64,000 bases of DNA from Pareuzebyella sediminis (GTDB taxonomy: Bacteria; Bacteroidota; Bacteroidia; Flavobacteriales; Flavobacteriaceae), in NCBI RefSeq assembly GCF_008367235.1, contig NZ_VTZS01000004.1, positions 62,001-126,000 of the forward strand, in the 5' to 3' direction. Below, in pieces: positions 8,655 to 18,172 of this stretch. A model generated the notes under the pieces. That model saw only the letters and a list, made by a program, of their open reading frames with translations. It was not told the origin of the DNA and ran no database searches. Position 1 is the first letter of the stretch. Each line of letters opens with the position of its first letter. A program made the position numbers and the translations under genes.

Positions 8655-8882
8655 AGGGTCGGATTCATTTTACGATTTGAGCTTTGAAATAACGGCAATT
8701 TCGGGCAACTTCAAAATTTTTCGAACCAATTCGATAATTTTAGTCAATTCGCTTTGATAAGGGCAAAAATAAATCGCCCTAGCCCGCCTTGCGTTCGGAT
8801 TGTTTTTTGAGGCACGAGGTTTTGGCTCCTTCAAGGGAACGATTGATATTTACTTCAAAGCCGCCATACGAATAGTAAAAAA

Positions 8883-11800
8883 ATGGATGTATATTTAATG
8901 GTTATGAAATCTGCGTTGATAGATCAGATAAAAATGGGCGTTGCATTTTGTGGTCTTTTTATGGCTATAGGATGCGGTTGGGAGGCTCCGCCAGAACTAC
9001 GGGAGGCTATGACCGATGTGCCCGATGCAATCGATTTTAATTACCATGTGAAGCCTATTTTATCCGATAAGTGTTTCGCCTGTCACGGCCCTGATGAAGC
9101 CAGTCGAAAAGCGGGACTTCGCCTTGATATTGCTGAGAATGCTTATAAGGCAATAGAAGCGACGGGCCATCACGCCATTGTGGCCGGTAAGCCGGACCAG
9201 AGCGAACTGGTGGCACGTATACTTTCGGATGACCCCGAAACCAAAATGCCACCTCCGGAGTTCAAAGTAGATATGACCCTTAAGGAAAAAGCCATTTTAG
9301 CAAAATGGGTCGCACAAGGTGCGATCTATAAACCGCACTGGGCGTACATAAAACCTGAGAAGAAGGTAGTGCCCGAGGTGGCCTCTACTAAATGGGCGAA
9401 AAATGAAATCGATTATTTCGTACTAAAAAAGTTAGAAGAACAAAGGTTAAAGCCTTCCGAGCGTGCATCTAAGGAGGCTTTGATCCGGAGATTGAGTTTT
9501 GATGTGACGGGTCTGCCACCCACCTTACAAGAAATCGAAGCTTATCTTTCAGACAATTCAGTGGATGCCTATGAAAAAATCGTGGATCGGCTAATGGCTT
9601 CGCCAGCCTACGGGGAGCGCATGGCGGCCGATTGGATGGATGTAGCACGATATGCAGATAGCGATGGCTATTTAGACGACAAGCACCGCGATTTTAGCCC
9701 ATATCGCGATTGGGTCATAAAGACCTTTAATGAAAATATGCCTTACGACCAATTCGTTACTTGGCAATTGGCAGGAGACCTTATCGAAAATGCTACCCAA
9801 GAAAGCCGTTTGGCTACTGCCTTTAACCGATTGCACAAAAGGAACTCTGAAGCGGGCATCGTCTTCGAAGAATACCGGGTAGAATATGTTGCCGACAGAA
9901 CCCTATCCCTAGGGAAAGCCTTTTTGGGCCTAAGCGTAGAATGCGCAAGATGCCATGACCATAAATACGATGCCATCAGTCAAAAGGACTATTATGAACT
10001 ATTTGCCTTTTTTAATAGTACGAACGAGTTGGGAAGTGCCGTGTACGGCCCTGGCCAAGTTCCGGGTCCATCACTTTTACTGACCAATGATGAGCAAGAC
10101 AAAGTGCTGGCCTATATCGATTCAAATATTGATCGTGCCAAAAAAGAGCTGGCCACCGTTGAGGGTAATGCACATCGTAATTCCGAATTTGGAAATTCGA
10201 AAGCTGACGTAGTGAAGAGGGAACTGCAGGAGCGTATGAATACGGGACTGGTTGCCCAATTCCATTTTGATCGGTTCCGTTCTCAGGGAACGAACCTTTT
10301 TCACACCCCTGATCGGGTAGGCAAGCCCTCTTTGGTCAAGGAACCCGTACTAAAGAAAAGAAACCAGGGGAATGCGGTTTTCTTCAACGACTATACGGCG
10401 ATCAGCTTACCGGAAAAAGTGGGATGGTTCGATCAGACAGATCCTTTCACGATTTCCTTGGATGTCTATCCCGGTAAGAACTATGAGGATTCGGCCGTTT
10501 TTACGCATTGTGAGGGTATCCGTTTGGGGCTAAAGGGGTATTCAGGTTATTTGGAGAATGGTCATTTTAAATTTGTCATCGCGCGTTCTTGGCCTACCAA
10601 TGCCCTTCAGGTCCGTACCAAATCGCCTATTCCGATTAAAGAATGGAGCTCGCTTACGGTTTCCTACGATGGTCTCGGTAAGGCCTCGGGCATACATGTT
10701 TATTTGAATGGGAAGGAAGTGCCGGTAACCATTGAGATAGATAACCTGTACAAGTCCATATTATTTGAAAAAAACGAGCATAATTATGCTTTTCTTGGCT
10801 TTACCATGGGGTATCGTGACAAGTTCAAGACCTTGAAGGATGGAGGTATCGATAACCTAAGTATTTACGAAAGGGCTTTATCTCCTTTGGAGATCTTGTA
10901 TCACGTTGATCCCGATGGTGCAATAGACAAGATTGAGCAGGGGCAACTTTCCGATTACCTCGAAGATTTTCACAACGCGGGCATGAATTCAAAGGCAGCA
11001 AAGGTCAAGGAGGAAATACGTGAACTTCGACGTAAAAAACACACTGCCCTAGAACCTGTAAAGGAAATTATGGTGCTAGGTGATTTAGAGGAACCCAGGC
11101 CCACTTACATTCTTGATCGGGGTATGTACGATGCACCGAGTGAGCAGGTTTGGCCCGATGTTCCTGAAGCCATATTTCCCTTTGACAAAAACCTTCCTAA
11201 AAATAGGCTGGGATTGTCAAAATGGTTGATGGATAGAAACAATCCCTTGACGGCTCGCGTATTCGTAAACCGATTGTGGCAAATGTATTTTGGCCGGGGT
11301 CTTGTTGAGACTTCCGACGATTTTGGAAGTCAGGGCAGCTTACCCTCGCACCCTGATTTGTTAGATTGGCTTGCCGTAGATTTCATGGATTCGGGATGGG
11401 ACATAAAACACCTTCAAAAGCAAATTGTCATGTCCGCGACCTACCAACAAAGTTCTGAAATAAGGGAAGAGTTGCAACAAATCGATAGCGATAACGTGTT
11501 ATTGGCACGAGGTCCGATCAAAAGAATGTCGGCGGAAATGGTACGTGACAATGCCTTGGCCATAAGTGGGCTACTGTCTCCTAAAATCGGGGGCCCAAGC
11601 CAGTACCCTTACCAACCTGAAGGCCTTTGGGATGAAATCAGCAATAAATCATGGCGGTACCGTTACAAGCAAGAACCTGGGGAGGGACTTTACCGAAGGA
11701 GTCTCTATACCATCTGGAAAAGATCCTCCGCACCTCCTTCGATGATGATTTTTGATGCCGGCGATCGTAGTGTTTGTAGCGTAAAGCGAAGACAGACCAG

Positions 11801-12149
11801 TACCCCGCTGCAGGCCTTGGTGCTGCTTAACGACCCACAATACATTGAGGCCTCCTATGTATTGGCCGAAAATTTAATCCATTCACAGAAAGAGAGTCGA
11901 CATGAACTGTTGCAAAAAGCATTTCAAATATGCACCGGGCGAGCGCCCCAATCCGATGAACTTAAAGTATTGTTCAAGTTTTTCGAAGCAGAGCATGCTA
12001 GGTTCGAGGCCCAAAAAGAGGCGGCCTTAGCATATCTGAATATGGGGGAGACGAAGATAAAGGAAGATTCAGACCCGATTCAGGTGGCCGCACTGGCTAC
12101 GGTCATCAATGGAATAATGAATACATCAGAAGGATATACAATTAGATAA
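8883..12149 (+). CDS. PSCyt1-DUF1549-LamG-DUF1553 lipoprotein
   Basis: A 1088-residue protein. A lipoprotein signal ends at Cys31 (MAIGC). Residues about 50-145 are a planctomycete-type cytochrome C domain (PSCyt1) with the haem motif CFACH at 64-68 and a possible Met ligand in KMPPPEF. Residues about 170-375 are DUF1549, including a second CxxCH (CARCHDHKYD, from 353). A LamG/concanavalin-like carbohydrate-binding insert spans about 490-700 (ending GGIDNLSIYERALSPLEIL). DUF1553 fills the rest (NPLTARVFVNRLWQMYFGRGLVET). These proteins are abundant in Planctomycetes and marine flavobacteria and are thought to take part in extracytoplasmic redox steps of polysaccharide breakdown; no reaction is established. 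The DUF1501 gene follows after 10 bases, the standard pairing. The start may instead be the ATG at 8898 or 8904. Confidence 0.85.
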   Translation: MDVYLMVMKSALIDQIKMGVAFCGLFMAIGCGWEAPPELREAMTDVPDAIDFNYHVKPILSDKCFACHGPDEASRKAGLRLDIAENAYKAIEATGHHAIVAGKPDQSELVARILSDDPETKMPPPEFKVDMTLKEKAILAKWVAQGAIYKPHWAYIKPEKKVVPEVASTKWAKNEIDYFVLKKLEEQRLKPSERASKEALIRRLSFDVTGLPPTLQEIEAYLSDNSVDAYEKIVDRLMASPAYGERMAADWMDVARYADSDGYLDDKHRDFSPYRDWVIKTFNENMPYDQFVTWQLAGDLIENATQESRLATAFNRLHKRNSEAGIVFEEYRVEYVADRTLSLGKAFLGLSVECARCHDHKYDAISQKDYYELFAFFNSTNELGSAVYGPGQVPGPSLLLTNDEQDKVLAYIDSNIDRAKKELATVEGNAHRNSEFGNSKADVVKRELQERMNTGLVAQFHFDRFRSQGTNLFHTPDRVGKPSLVKEPVLKKRNQGNAVFFNDYTAISLPEKVGWFDQTDPFTISLDVYPGKNYEDSAVFTHCEGIRLGLKGYSGYLENGHFKFVIARSWPTNALQVRTKSPIPIKEWSSLTVSYDGLGKASGIHVYLNGKEVPVTIEIDNLYKSILFEKNEHNYAFLGFTMGYRDKFKTLKDGGIDNLSIYERALSPLEILYHVDPDGAIDKIEQGQLSDYLEDFHNAGMNSKAAKVKEEIRELRRKKHTALEPVKEIMVLGDLEEPRPTYILDRGMYDAPSEQVWPDVPEAIFPFDKNLPKNRLGLSKWLMDRNNPLTARVFVNRLWQMYFGRGLVETSDDFGSQGSLPSHPDLLDWLAVDFMDSGWDIKHLQKQIVMSATYQQSSEIREELQQIDSDNVLLARGPIKRMSAEMVRDNALAISGLLSPKIGGPSQYPYQPEGLWDEISNKSWRYRYKQEPGEGLYRRSLYTIWKRSSAPPSMMIFDAGDRSVCSVKRRQTSTPLQALVLLNDPQYIEASYVLAENLIHSQKESRHELLQKAFQICTGRAPQSDELKVLFKFFEAEHARFEAQKEAALAYLNMGETKIKEDSDPIQVAALATVINGIMNTSEGYTIR

Positions 12150-12159
12150 AAGTAAGACG

Positions 12160-13638
12160 ATGGACGATTCAAATGGGCAGAAAAAATTTGAGGAAACCAG
12201 ACGTGGGTTTTTAAAGAGGGCTTCGTTAGGTTTTGGTTCTTTGGCACTATCGAGCCTATTAGTACCTTCGACCTCATGGGCAGGTGGAGCTTTTTCTTCA
12301 AAAAGAACGGTTTTGCCCAATGGCACCGGAGGCATTTTAAACGGCACCCATTTTCCCGCAAAAGCCAAACGCATTATTTACTTATTTCAAAGTGGGGGTC
12401 CATCGCAAATTGAAACTTTTGATTACAAGCCCGGCCTAGAAAAATGGCATGGCAAAGAGATTCCCGATTCGATTCGGGGTACCCAGCGAAATTCGGGTAT
12501 GGTTACCGCGCAGTCTACCTTTCCATTGGTGCAGTCTATTTTCGATTTTAAACAACACGGCCAGTCCGGGGCATGGGTAAGTGAGCTTTTTCCCTATACG
12601 GCCAAGGTTGTAGACGACTTGTGCATCATAAAATCGATGTATACCGAGGCTATAAATCACGAGCCCGCCGTTATGTTCGTTCAGACCGGAAGCCAACTGA
12701 GCGGCCGACCATCTATCGGATCTTGGCTGAGTTACGGGTTGGGTAGTGATAATAAAGACCTTCCAAATTTTGTGGTCATGGTATCCAAGGGAGGCGGGGC
12801 GCAGCCCTTGAACTCTTCGGCCTGGGGAAACGGATTTTTGCCTTCACATCATCAAGGTGTTCAGTTCCGATCGGGCAAAGATCCTGTACTTTATTTAAAC
12901 AATCCCCATGGTGTGAATGATCACGACCGGCGAAGGGCACTTGATTACATTGCCGATCTGAACGACCATCAGTATGATATCTGGAAAGATCCAGAGATTC
13001 AGAGTAAGATCAATCAATATGAAATGGCCTATCGTATGCAAAACTCGGTTCCCGATGCCGTCGATACTTCCGAGGAACCGGACTATATTTATAAACTCTA
13101 CGGGGAAGACGCCCGTATTCCGGGAACTTACGCGGCCAATTGCTTACAGGCAAGGCGACTCGCCCAAAAAGATGTGAAGTTTATACAATTGTATCATATG
13201 GGGTGGGATCAACATGGCGGGCTACCGGCAGGTATCAAGCGACAGGCCCTTGGTACTGATCAGGCTACCGCCGGTTTAATAACAGATTTAAAACAAAGAG
13301 GACTTTTAGAGGATACCTTGGTCATTTGGGGCGGAGAATTCGGTCGCACGAGTTTTTCGCAAGGCAGGTTGACCGCTGAAAATTATGGTCGAGACCACCA
13401 TCCAGGTTGTTTTACCATGTGGATGGCGGGCGCAGGGGTCAAACCGGGCATGATCTATGGAGAAACCGATGAATTCAGTTATAATGTAGCCAGCAATGGG
13501 GTTCACGTGCATGACTTTCAAGCCACCTTACTACACTTATTAGGTATCGACCACGAGCGGCTTACCTTCAAACATCAGGGTAGAAGATACCGGTTGACCG
13601 ATGTACATGGCCATGTCATAAAAGATATACTAGCCTGA
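12160..13638 (+). CDS. Tat-exported DUF1501 protein
   Basis: A 492-residue protein with a twin-arginine signal (RRGFLKRASLGFGSLALS, Arg14-Arg15). The body is DUF1501, an alkaline-phosphatase-superfamily, sulfatase-like fold of unknown activity. Visible family blocks include IIYLFQSGGPSQIETFDYKP, GMVTAQSTFPLVQS, YHMGWDQHGGLP, LVIWGGEFGRTSF and GRDHHPGCFTMWMAGAGVKPG. Tat export suggests that it folds with a cofactor or metal in the cytoplasm. It forms an operon with the DUF1549/DUF1553 lipoprotein. The conserved Asp/His residues in these blocks are plausible metal ligands. I assign no substrate. Confidence 0.85.
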   Translation: MDDSNGQKKFEETRRGFLKRASLGFGSLALSSLLVPSTSWAGGAFSSKRTVLPNGTGGILNGTHFPAKAKRIIYLFQSGGPSQIETFDYKPGLEKWHGKEIPDSIRGTQRNSGMVTAQSTFPLVQSIFDFKQHGQSGAWVSELFPYTAKVVDDLCIIKSMYTEAINHEPAVMFVQTGSQLSGRPSIGSWLSYGLGSDNKDLPNFVVMVSKGGGAQPLNSSAWGNGFLPSHHQGVQFRSGKDPVLYLNNPHGVNDHDRRRALDYIADLNDHQYDIWKDPEIQSKINQYEMAYRMQNSVPDAVDTSEEPDYIYKLYGEDARIPGTYAANCLQARRLAQKDVKFIQLYHMGWDQHGGLPAGIKRQALGTDQATAGLITDLKQRGLLEDTLVIWGGEFGRTSFSQGRLTAENYGRDHHPGCFTMWMAGAGVKPGMIYGETDEFSYNVASNGVHVHDFQATLLHLLGIDHERLTFKHQGRRYRLTDVHGHVIKDILA

Positions 13639-13672
13639 TCGATGTTCACGCCCATAATTTTTATAAAGCTTC

Positions 13673-13702
13673 TTTGATCGTTTCTAGAAATGCCTACTTT
13701 AG
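13673..13702 (+). promoter_or_regulatory. Candidate promoter of the pentonate dehydratase / GntP operon
   Basis: TTTG at 13673-13676, an 18-base spacer, then TACTTTAG at 13695-13702, one mismatch from TAnnTTTG. It lies 50 bases before the ATG at 13753. Confidence 0.35.
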
Positions 13703-13752
13703 TAAATGTGATTAGTAATTAAATAAATAAGTATATTTAAAAGTAGAATAGT

Positions 13753-15486
13753 ATGAGCGAAAAGACCAAAAAAGAGAACCTACGAAGCCAATCATGGTTT
13801 AATCCTCCTGATGCCAAATCGGGCTTTATACATCGGTCTTGGATGCGGAACCAAGGTCTTCCAAACGATTATTTTGAAGGGAGACCCGTTATCGGCATCT
13901 GTAATACTTGGTCTGAGCTTACTCCCTGTAATGCGCACTTGCGTGATTTTGCCGAATTTGTAAAAAAGGGCGTTCTGGAAGCCGGAGGGGTTCCTTTTGA
14001 GTTTCCGGTGACAAGCCTTGGTGAAATCTTGATGCGACCAACGGCCATGCTTTTTCGAAATTTGGCCAGTATGGATACAGAGGAAACCATAAGGGCAAAT
14101 CCCATGGACGGTGTGGTGCTGCTCACGGGTTGCGATAAAACGACTCCATCGACCCTAATGGGTGCCTGTAGTGTGGATTTGCCAACCATTGTAGTGCCGG
14201 GTGGCCCCATGCTCAATGGTAAATATAAGGGAGAGCGTATAGGGTCTGGCACCTTCGTGTGGCAATTGAAAGATAAAATAAAGAACGAAGGATTTACCCA
14301 TGAAGACCAGATTGTCGCCGAAATCTGTAGTGCCAGAAGTGCCGGTCATTGTATGACCATGGGTACAGCCTCGACCATGGCCTGTATGGTCGAATCGTTG
14401 GGTTTAACATTGCCGGGTGCAGCGGCCATTCCGGCCGTTGATTCCCGAAAGAAGGTGATGGCACAGCTTTCTGGGAGACGTATCGTTGAAATGGTAAAGG
14501 AAGACCTCAAACTTTCCACAATCTTGACCCGTAAAGCTTTTGAAAATGCCATCAAGGTCAATGCGGCTATCGGAGGGTCGACCAATTTTATCATACATCT
14601 TACGGCCATTGCAGGTCGCATCGGGGTCAAACTCGATTTGAAGGATTTCGACACCTTGGGCAGTAAGATTCCTTTATTGGTGAATCTCATGCCTTCGGGT
14701 AAATTCTTGATGGAGGACTTCTTCGACGCCGGGGGGTTACCCGTAGTTATCAAACAGATGAAGGATCATTTGCATAATGATGCCTTAACTGTAAACGGTA
14801 AGCCCATAGGAGCGAACAATGAGATGGCAGAATGCTACAACGACGAAGTCATAGCCACATTGGGCAAACCTTTTTTGGAGGAGGCCGGTATTGCCGTACT
14901 CTATGGTAATCTTTGTGAGGATGGCGCGGTGATAAAACCTTCTGCTGCCACTCCAGAATTGATGACACACAAAGGAAAGGCCGTGGTTTTTGAAAATATC
15001 GAAGATTGTATCGCCAACATCAATGACCCCGATCTTGATATAGATGGAAGTAGTGTGATCGTTTTAAAGGGAGTTGGCCCTAAAGGATATCCCGGTATGC
15101 CCGAGGTGGGCAATATCGAAATACCCGATAAGCTAATAACCAAAGGAATAAAGGATATGGTTCGTATTTCAGATGGGCGTATGAGCGGTACCGCATACGG
15201 AACGGTTGTGCTGCACGTTTCTCCTGAATCTACGGTAGGAGGATTACTGGCTTTGGTGCAGACCGGAGATATGATTGTACTTGATGTGCCCAACCGAAAA
15301 TTACATCTTGATGTAGATGATGCCGAACTCAAAAAACGAAAAGATGCATGGGTGCCACCTCAACGCCATATGGAAAGAGGGTATGTCAGCCTTTACGAAA
15401 AAACGGTACAGCAGGCACACCTAGGGGCCGATTTAGACTTTTTGGTCGGTAAATCGAGTTCAGAGGTAACAAGAGATGCACATTAA
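13753..15486 (+). CDS. IlvD/Edd-family sugar-acid dehydratase (pentonate type)
   Basis: A 577-residue cytoplasmic Fe-S dehydratase converting an aldonic acid to its 2-keto-3-deoxy derivative. The three cluster cysteines are visible: Cys59 (ELTPCNAH), Cys127 (LTGCDKTTPS) and Cys200 (AGHCMTMGTAS). Their position and spacing, and the 577-residue length, fit the L-arabinonate/D-xylonate dehydratase branch better than dihydroxy-acid dehydratase IlvD or phosphogluconate dehydratase Edd. The C-terminal block (ISDGRMSGTAYGTVVLHVSPES) carries the conserved catalytic Ser region. The GntP permease starts 10 bases downstream, so import and dehydration of a sugar acid are coupled. The FAH protein at 7461 could use the product. 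Confidence 0.88.
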   Translation: MSEKTKKENLRSQSWFNPPDAKSGFIHRSWMRNQGLPNDYFEGRPVIGICNTWSELTPCNAHLRDFAEFVKKGVLEAGGVPFEFPVTSLGEILMRPTAMLFRNLASMDTEETIRANPMDGVVLLTGCDKTTPSTLMGACSVDLPTIVVPGGPMLNGKYKGERIGSGTFVWQLKDKIKNEGFTHEDQIVAEICSARSAGHCMTMGTASTMACMVESLGLTLPGAAAIPAVDSRKKVMAQLSGRRIVEMVKEDLKLSTILTRKAFENAIKVNAAIGGSTNFIIHLTAIAGRIGVKLDLKDFDTLGSKIPLLVNLMPSGKFLMEDFFDAGGLPVVIKQMKDHLHNDALTVNGKPIGANNEMAECYNDEVIATLGKPFLEEAGIAVLYGNLCEDGAVIKPSAATPELMTHKGKAVVFENIEDCIANINDPDLDIDGSSVIVLKGVGPKGYPGMPEVGNIEIPDKLITKGIKDMVRISDGRMSGTAYGTVVLHVSPESTVGGLLALVQTGDMIVLDVPNRKLHLDVDDAELKKRKDAWVPPQRHMERGYVSLYEKTVQQAHLGADLDFLVGKSSSEVTRDAH

Positions 15487-15496
15487 ATAATCAACC

Positions 15497-16831
15497 ATGA
15501 TACTTATTCTTCTATTGCTCAGTGTGGCCTTAATTGTTGTATTAACGGCTAAACTGAATGTACATCCCTTTTTGGCACTGTTATGCGCTTCTTTTTTCTT
15601 CGCACTTTTTTCGGGAATGCCATTTGATACTATTTTGACCTCGATTGAAGAGGGCTTTGGAGGGACTCTAGGCAAAATAGGCCTTGTCATTCTCTTAGGC
15701 GTGATTATCGGGGCATTTCTAGAAAATACAGGGGGTGCTTATAAAATGGCTGAGGTGGTGCTACGGATAATTGGAAGAAAGAGGGTTCACGCGGCTATGG
15801 CCATTATTGGCTATATCGTATCGATCCCCGTTTTTGCCGATAGCGGATTTATCATCTTGAATCCTTTGAACAAATCGTTGTCTAAAAAAGCAAAACTTTC
15901 GGTGGCAGGAACAGGAGTAGCCCTAATTCTGGGGTTGATGCTTACCCACGTTTTGGTGCCACCAACACCCGGCCCTATTGCCGCTGCAGGTATTCTTGGG
16001 GCAGATATAGGTCTGGTCATGGTCTTGGGAGTCTTGGTCAGTGCGGCAGGTTTGGTCGTGGCAATAATCTATTCCAAAAGGGTGGCCGGCAAGGTATATA
16101 TCGATCCTAATCCCGAATTTTCGGATGCTGAGATTGAGGATAAAATTCAAAAAGCACCAAGTGCCTTCAAATCATTTTTACCCATTTTAGTGCCGATCTT
16201 ATTGATTGTTGGAAAGTCTGTGGTAGAGTTTACTATTCTAGAAGAAGGGGAAGGGTCTTGGTGGATGGATATCATCGCTTTCATCGGATCTCCGGTAATC
16301 GCATTGATCATCGGGATGTTATTGGCATTTTTACTGCCTAAAAAATTTGACAAGGCCGTGCTGACAGAATCGGGATGGGTCGGAAAGGCATTGTTAAGTG
16401 CTTCTACCATTCTGCTAATTACGGGCGCTGGAGGTATTTTTGGAAAAATATTACAGAATTCGGGTATAGGCACCATCATGGCCGATATGTTGGCGGGCGT
16501 GAGCTTAGGTATTTGGCTTCCCTTTATTCTGACCGCAGCGATAAAAACGGCACAGGGCTCATCTACAGTGGCTTTGATTACTGCTGCTTCCATCATGGCT
16601 CCCCTGATGGCGTCAATGGGTATTGAAACCGAACTCCAAAAGGCACTGTTGGTAATTGCTATTGGCGCAGGTGCCATGGTAGTTTCACATGCTAACGATA
16701 GTGGATTTTGGGTAGTTACGCAATTGACAGGTATGGATACAAAGACAGGGTATCGCCTCTATACCCTCGGCACCCTGATCGTTGGGGTATTTTGTGCGTT
16801 TTTGGTTTTCCTTATTTCACTGTTTGTATAA
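15497..16831 (+). CDS. GntP-family gluconate/sugar-acid permease
   Basis: A 444-residue inner-membrane protein with about 12 hydrophobic segments from residue 1 to the C-terminus. Family features include the LNVHPFLALL entry, GKIGLVILLGVIIGAFLENTGG, the LTHVLVPPTPGPIAAAGILGADIG signature, and ALITAASIMAPLMAS. GntP proteins are proton symporters for gluconate and other aldonic or keto-deoxy acids. It lies 10 bases downstream of the pentonate-type dehydratase. A pentonate or hexonate produced by periplasmic oxidation is therefore a likely substrate; this is inferred from context. Confidence 0.88.
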   Translation: MILILLLLSVALIVVLTAKLNVHPFLALLCASFFFALFSGMPFDTILTSIEEGFGGTLGKIGLVILLGVIIGAFLENTGGAYKMAEVVLRIIGRKRVHAAMAIIGYIVSIPVFADSGFIILNPLNKSLSKKAKLSVAGTGVALILGLMLTHVLVPPTPGPIAAAGILGADIGLVMVLGVLVSAAGLVVAIIYSKRVAGKVYIDPNPEFSDAEIEDKIQKAPSAFKSFLPILVPILLIVGKSVVEFTILEEGEGSWWMDIIAFIGSPVIALIIGMLLAFLLPKKFDKAVLTESGWVGKALLSASTILLITGAGGIFGKILQNSGIGTIMADMLAGVSLGIWLPFILTAAIKTAQGSSTVALITAASIMAPLMASMGIETELQKALLVIAIGAGAMVVSHANDSGFWVVTQLTGMDTKTGYRLYTLGTLIVGVFCAFLVFLISLFV

Positions 16832-16877
16832 TCTCCTTCCATACGTTGTATCGATAAGGGAAAGCGAAAGAAATGGA

Positions 16878-18101
16878 TTATTCTTTGTACTCGATTTCTT
16901 CGTTTTTGAAAGCAAAGCCGAAAATGGCGAAAACTATAATGGCGAACACTGCCGGAAACAACCAGATAGTCTTCCAATCATGGGCATTGCCTATGACATT
17001 GAGGTCGGTAACTATGCCTACAATATAGTAACCAACGAGCATACCAATACCATAGGTCGCCAAGGTAATAAGTCCTTGGGCTGAACTCTTGATACGTGGC
17101 CCTGCCTTACTGTCTGTATAAATCTGTCCCGACACGAAGAAAAAGTCGTAGCAGACACCATGTAAAAAAATACCGATCAAAAGCATAAAAAATAGCTCGT
17201 TTACATCGCTAAATGCAAAAAGGGTATACCGTAGTGCCCAAGCTAGCATTCCTATCGCAATGGTTACTTTAAAACCATATCTTTTAAAGAAAAATGGGAT
17301 GGCAAGCATGAACAATACTTCTGAAAATTGACCGATCGAGGCCCAGGCCGTAGAGTTTTCAACTCCCGACTCGGTCAAGAATGGACTCAAATTTTGATAA
17401 TAGAAGGCCAGCGGTATACAAATCAGTATAGAGGACACAAAAAAGACCAAAAAATTACGGTCTTTGAGAAGCCCTAAGGCGTCTAGGCCCAGTATTTCAA
17501 AAAGACTCACCTTTTCCTCTTTTGCTGAAGGCGGGGTCTTTGGCAGCGTAAAACTGAAAACACCCAAAATTAACGAGGCTATTGCGGTCATGAGAAAGGT
17601 CTGGGACAAGGCGCCGGAAGCAATGTTGGCCATGGAGTCCCAGCCAAAGGCAAAACTGATGAGCAGACCGGCCACGATCCAGCCTATTGTGCCCCATACC
17701 CGAATGAATGGAAAGTCTTTGGAAGGGTCTTTCATCTGCCTAAAGGATACGGAGTTGACCAAAGCCAGAGTGGGCATGTACCCGATCATATAACCAAGCA
17801 GATAAGGGTAGAAGACCAAGAAGTCCGTAGCCAGCGACATCTGGTACATTAAAAAGGCGCCGATCAAATGAAGTACGCCCAAGATACGCTCGGCATTAAA
17901 GAAACGGTCTGCAATAAGACCAACGATAAAAGGGGCAATAATAGCGCCCCACGATTGTGTTGAATAGGCCGTTGCCGCTTCTGCGCCTGTGGCTGAAAGG
18001 TTACTGCCCAAGAAGGTACCCATAGTTACGAACCAACTGCCCCAAATGAAAAATTCAAGAAACATCATTACCGAGAGCTGAAGACGTACTATGATTTTCA
18101 T
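16878..18101 (-). CDS. NHS-type MFS transporter (nucleoside:H+ symporter family)
   Basis: A 407-residue inner-membrane protein with 12 predicted spans. The N-terminus (LQLSVMMFLEFFIWGSWFVTMGTFL) and the motif FPFIRVWGTIGWIVAGLLI are typical of the NHS branch of the major facilitator superfamily, which includes NupG/XapB. In Bacteroidota, NHS-type proteins often occur beside Gfo/Idh/MocA and ThuA genes, where sugars or keto-sugars rather than nucleosides are the suspected cargo. The gene follows the cytochrome-LRR gene on the same strand after 71 bases and could share its transcript. Substrate is not determinable from the sequence. Confidence 0.8.
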   Translation of the reverse strand: MKIIVRLQLSVMMFLEFFIWGSWFVTMGTFLGSNLSATGAEAATAYSTQSWGAIIAPFIVGLIADRFFNAERILGVLHLIGAFLMYQMSLATDFLVFYPYLLGYMIGYMPTLALVNSVSFRQMKDPSKDFPFIRVWGTIGWIVAGLLISFAFGWDSMANIASGALSQTFLMTAIASLILGVFSFTLPKTPPSAKEEKVSLFEILGLDALGLLKDRNFLVFFVSSILICIPLAFYYQNLSPFLTESGVENSTAWASIGQFSEVLFMLAIPFFFKRYGFKVTIAIGMLAWALRYTLFAFSDVNELFFMLLIGIFLHGVCYDFFFVSGQIYTDSKAGPRIKSSAQGLITLATYGIGMLVGYYIVGIVTDLNVIGNAHDWKTIWLFPAVFAIIVFAIFGFAFKNEEIEYKE

Positions 18102-18172
18102 AAATTGTATTTTAAAGTATTGGCGGGTATAAGCTACGATTTAATTTTGTTCAAGACTATAGGGGTTGGCCA

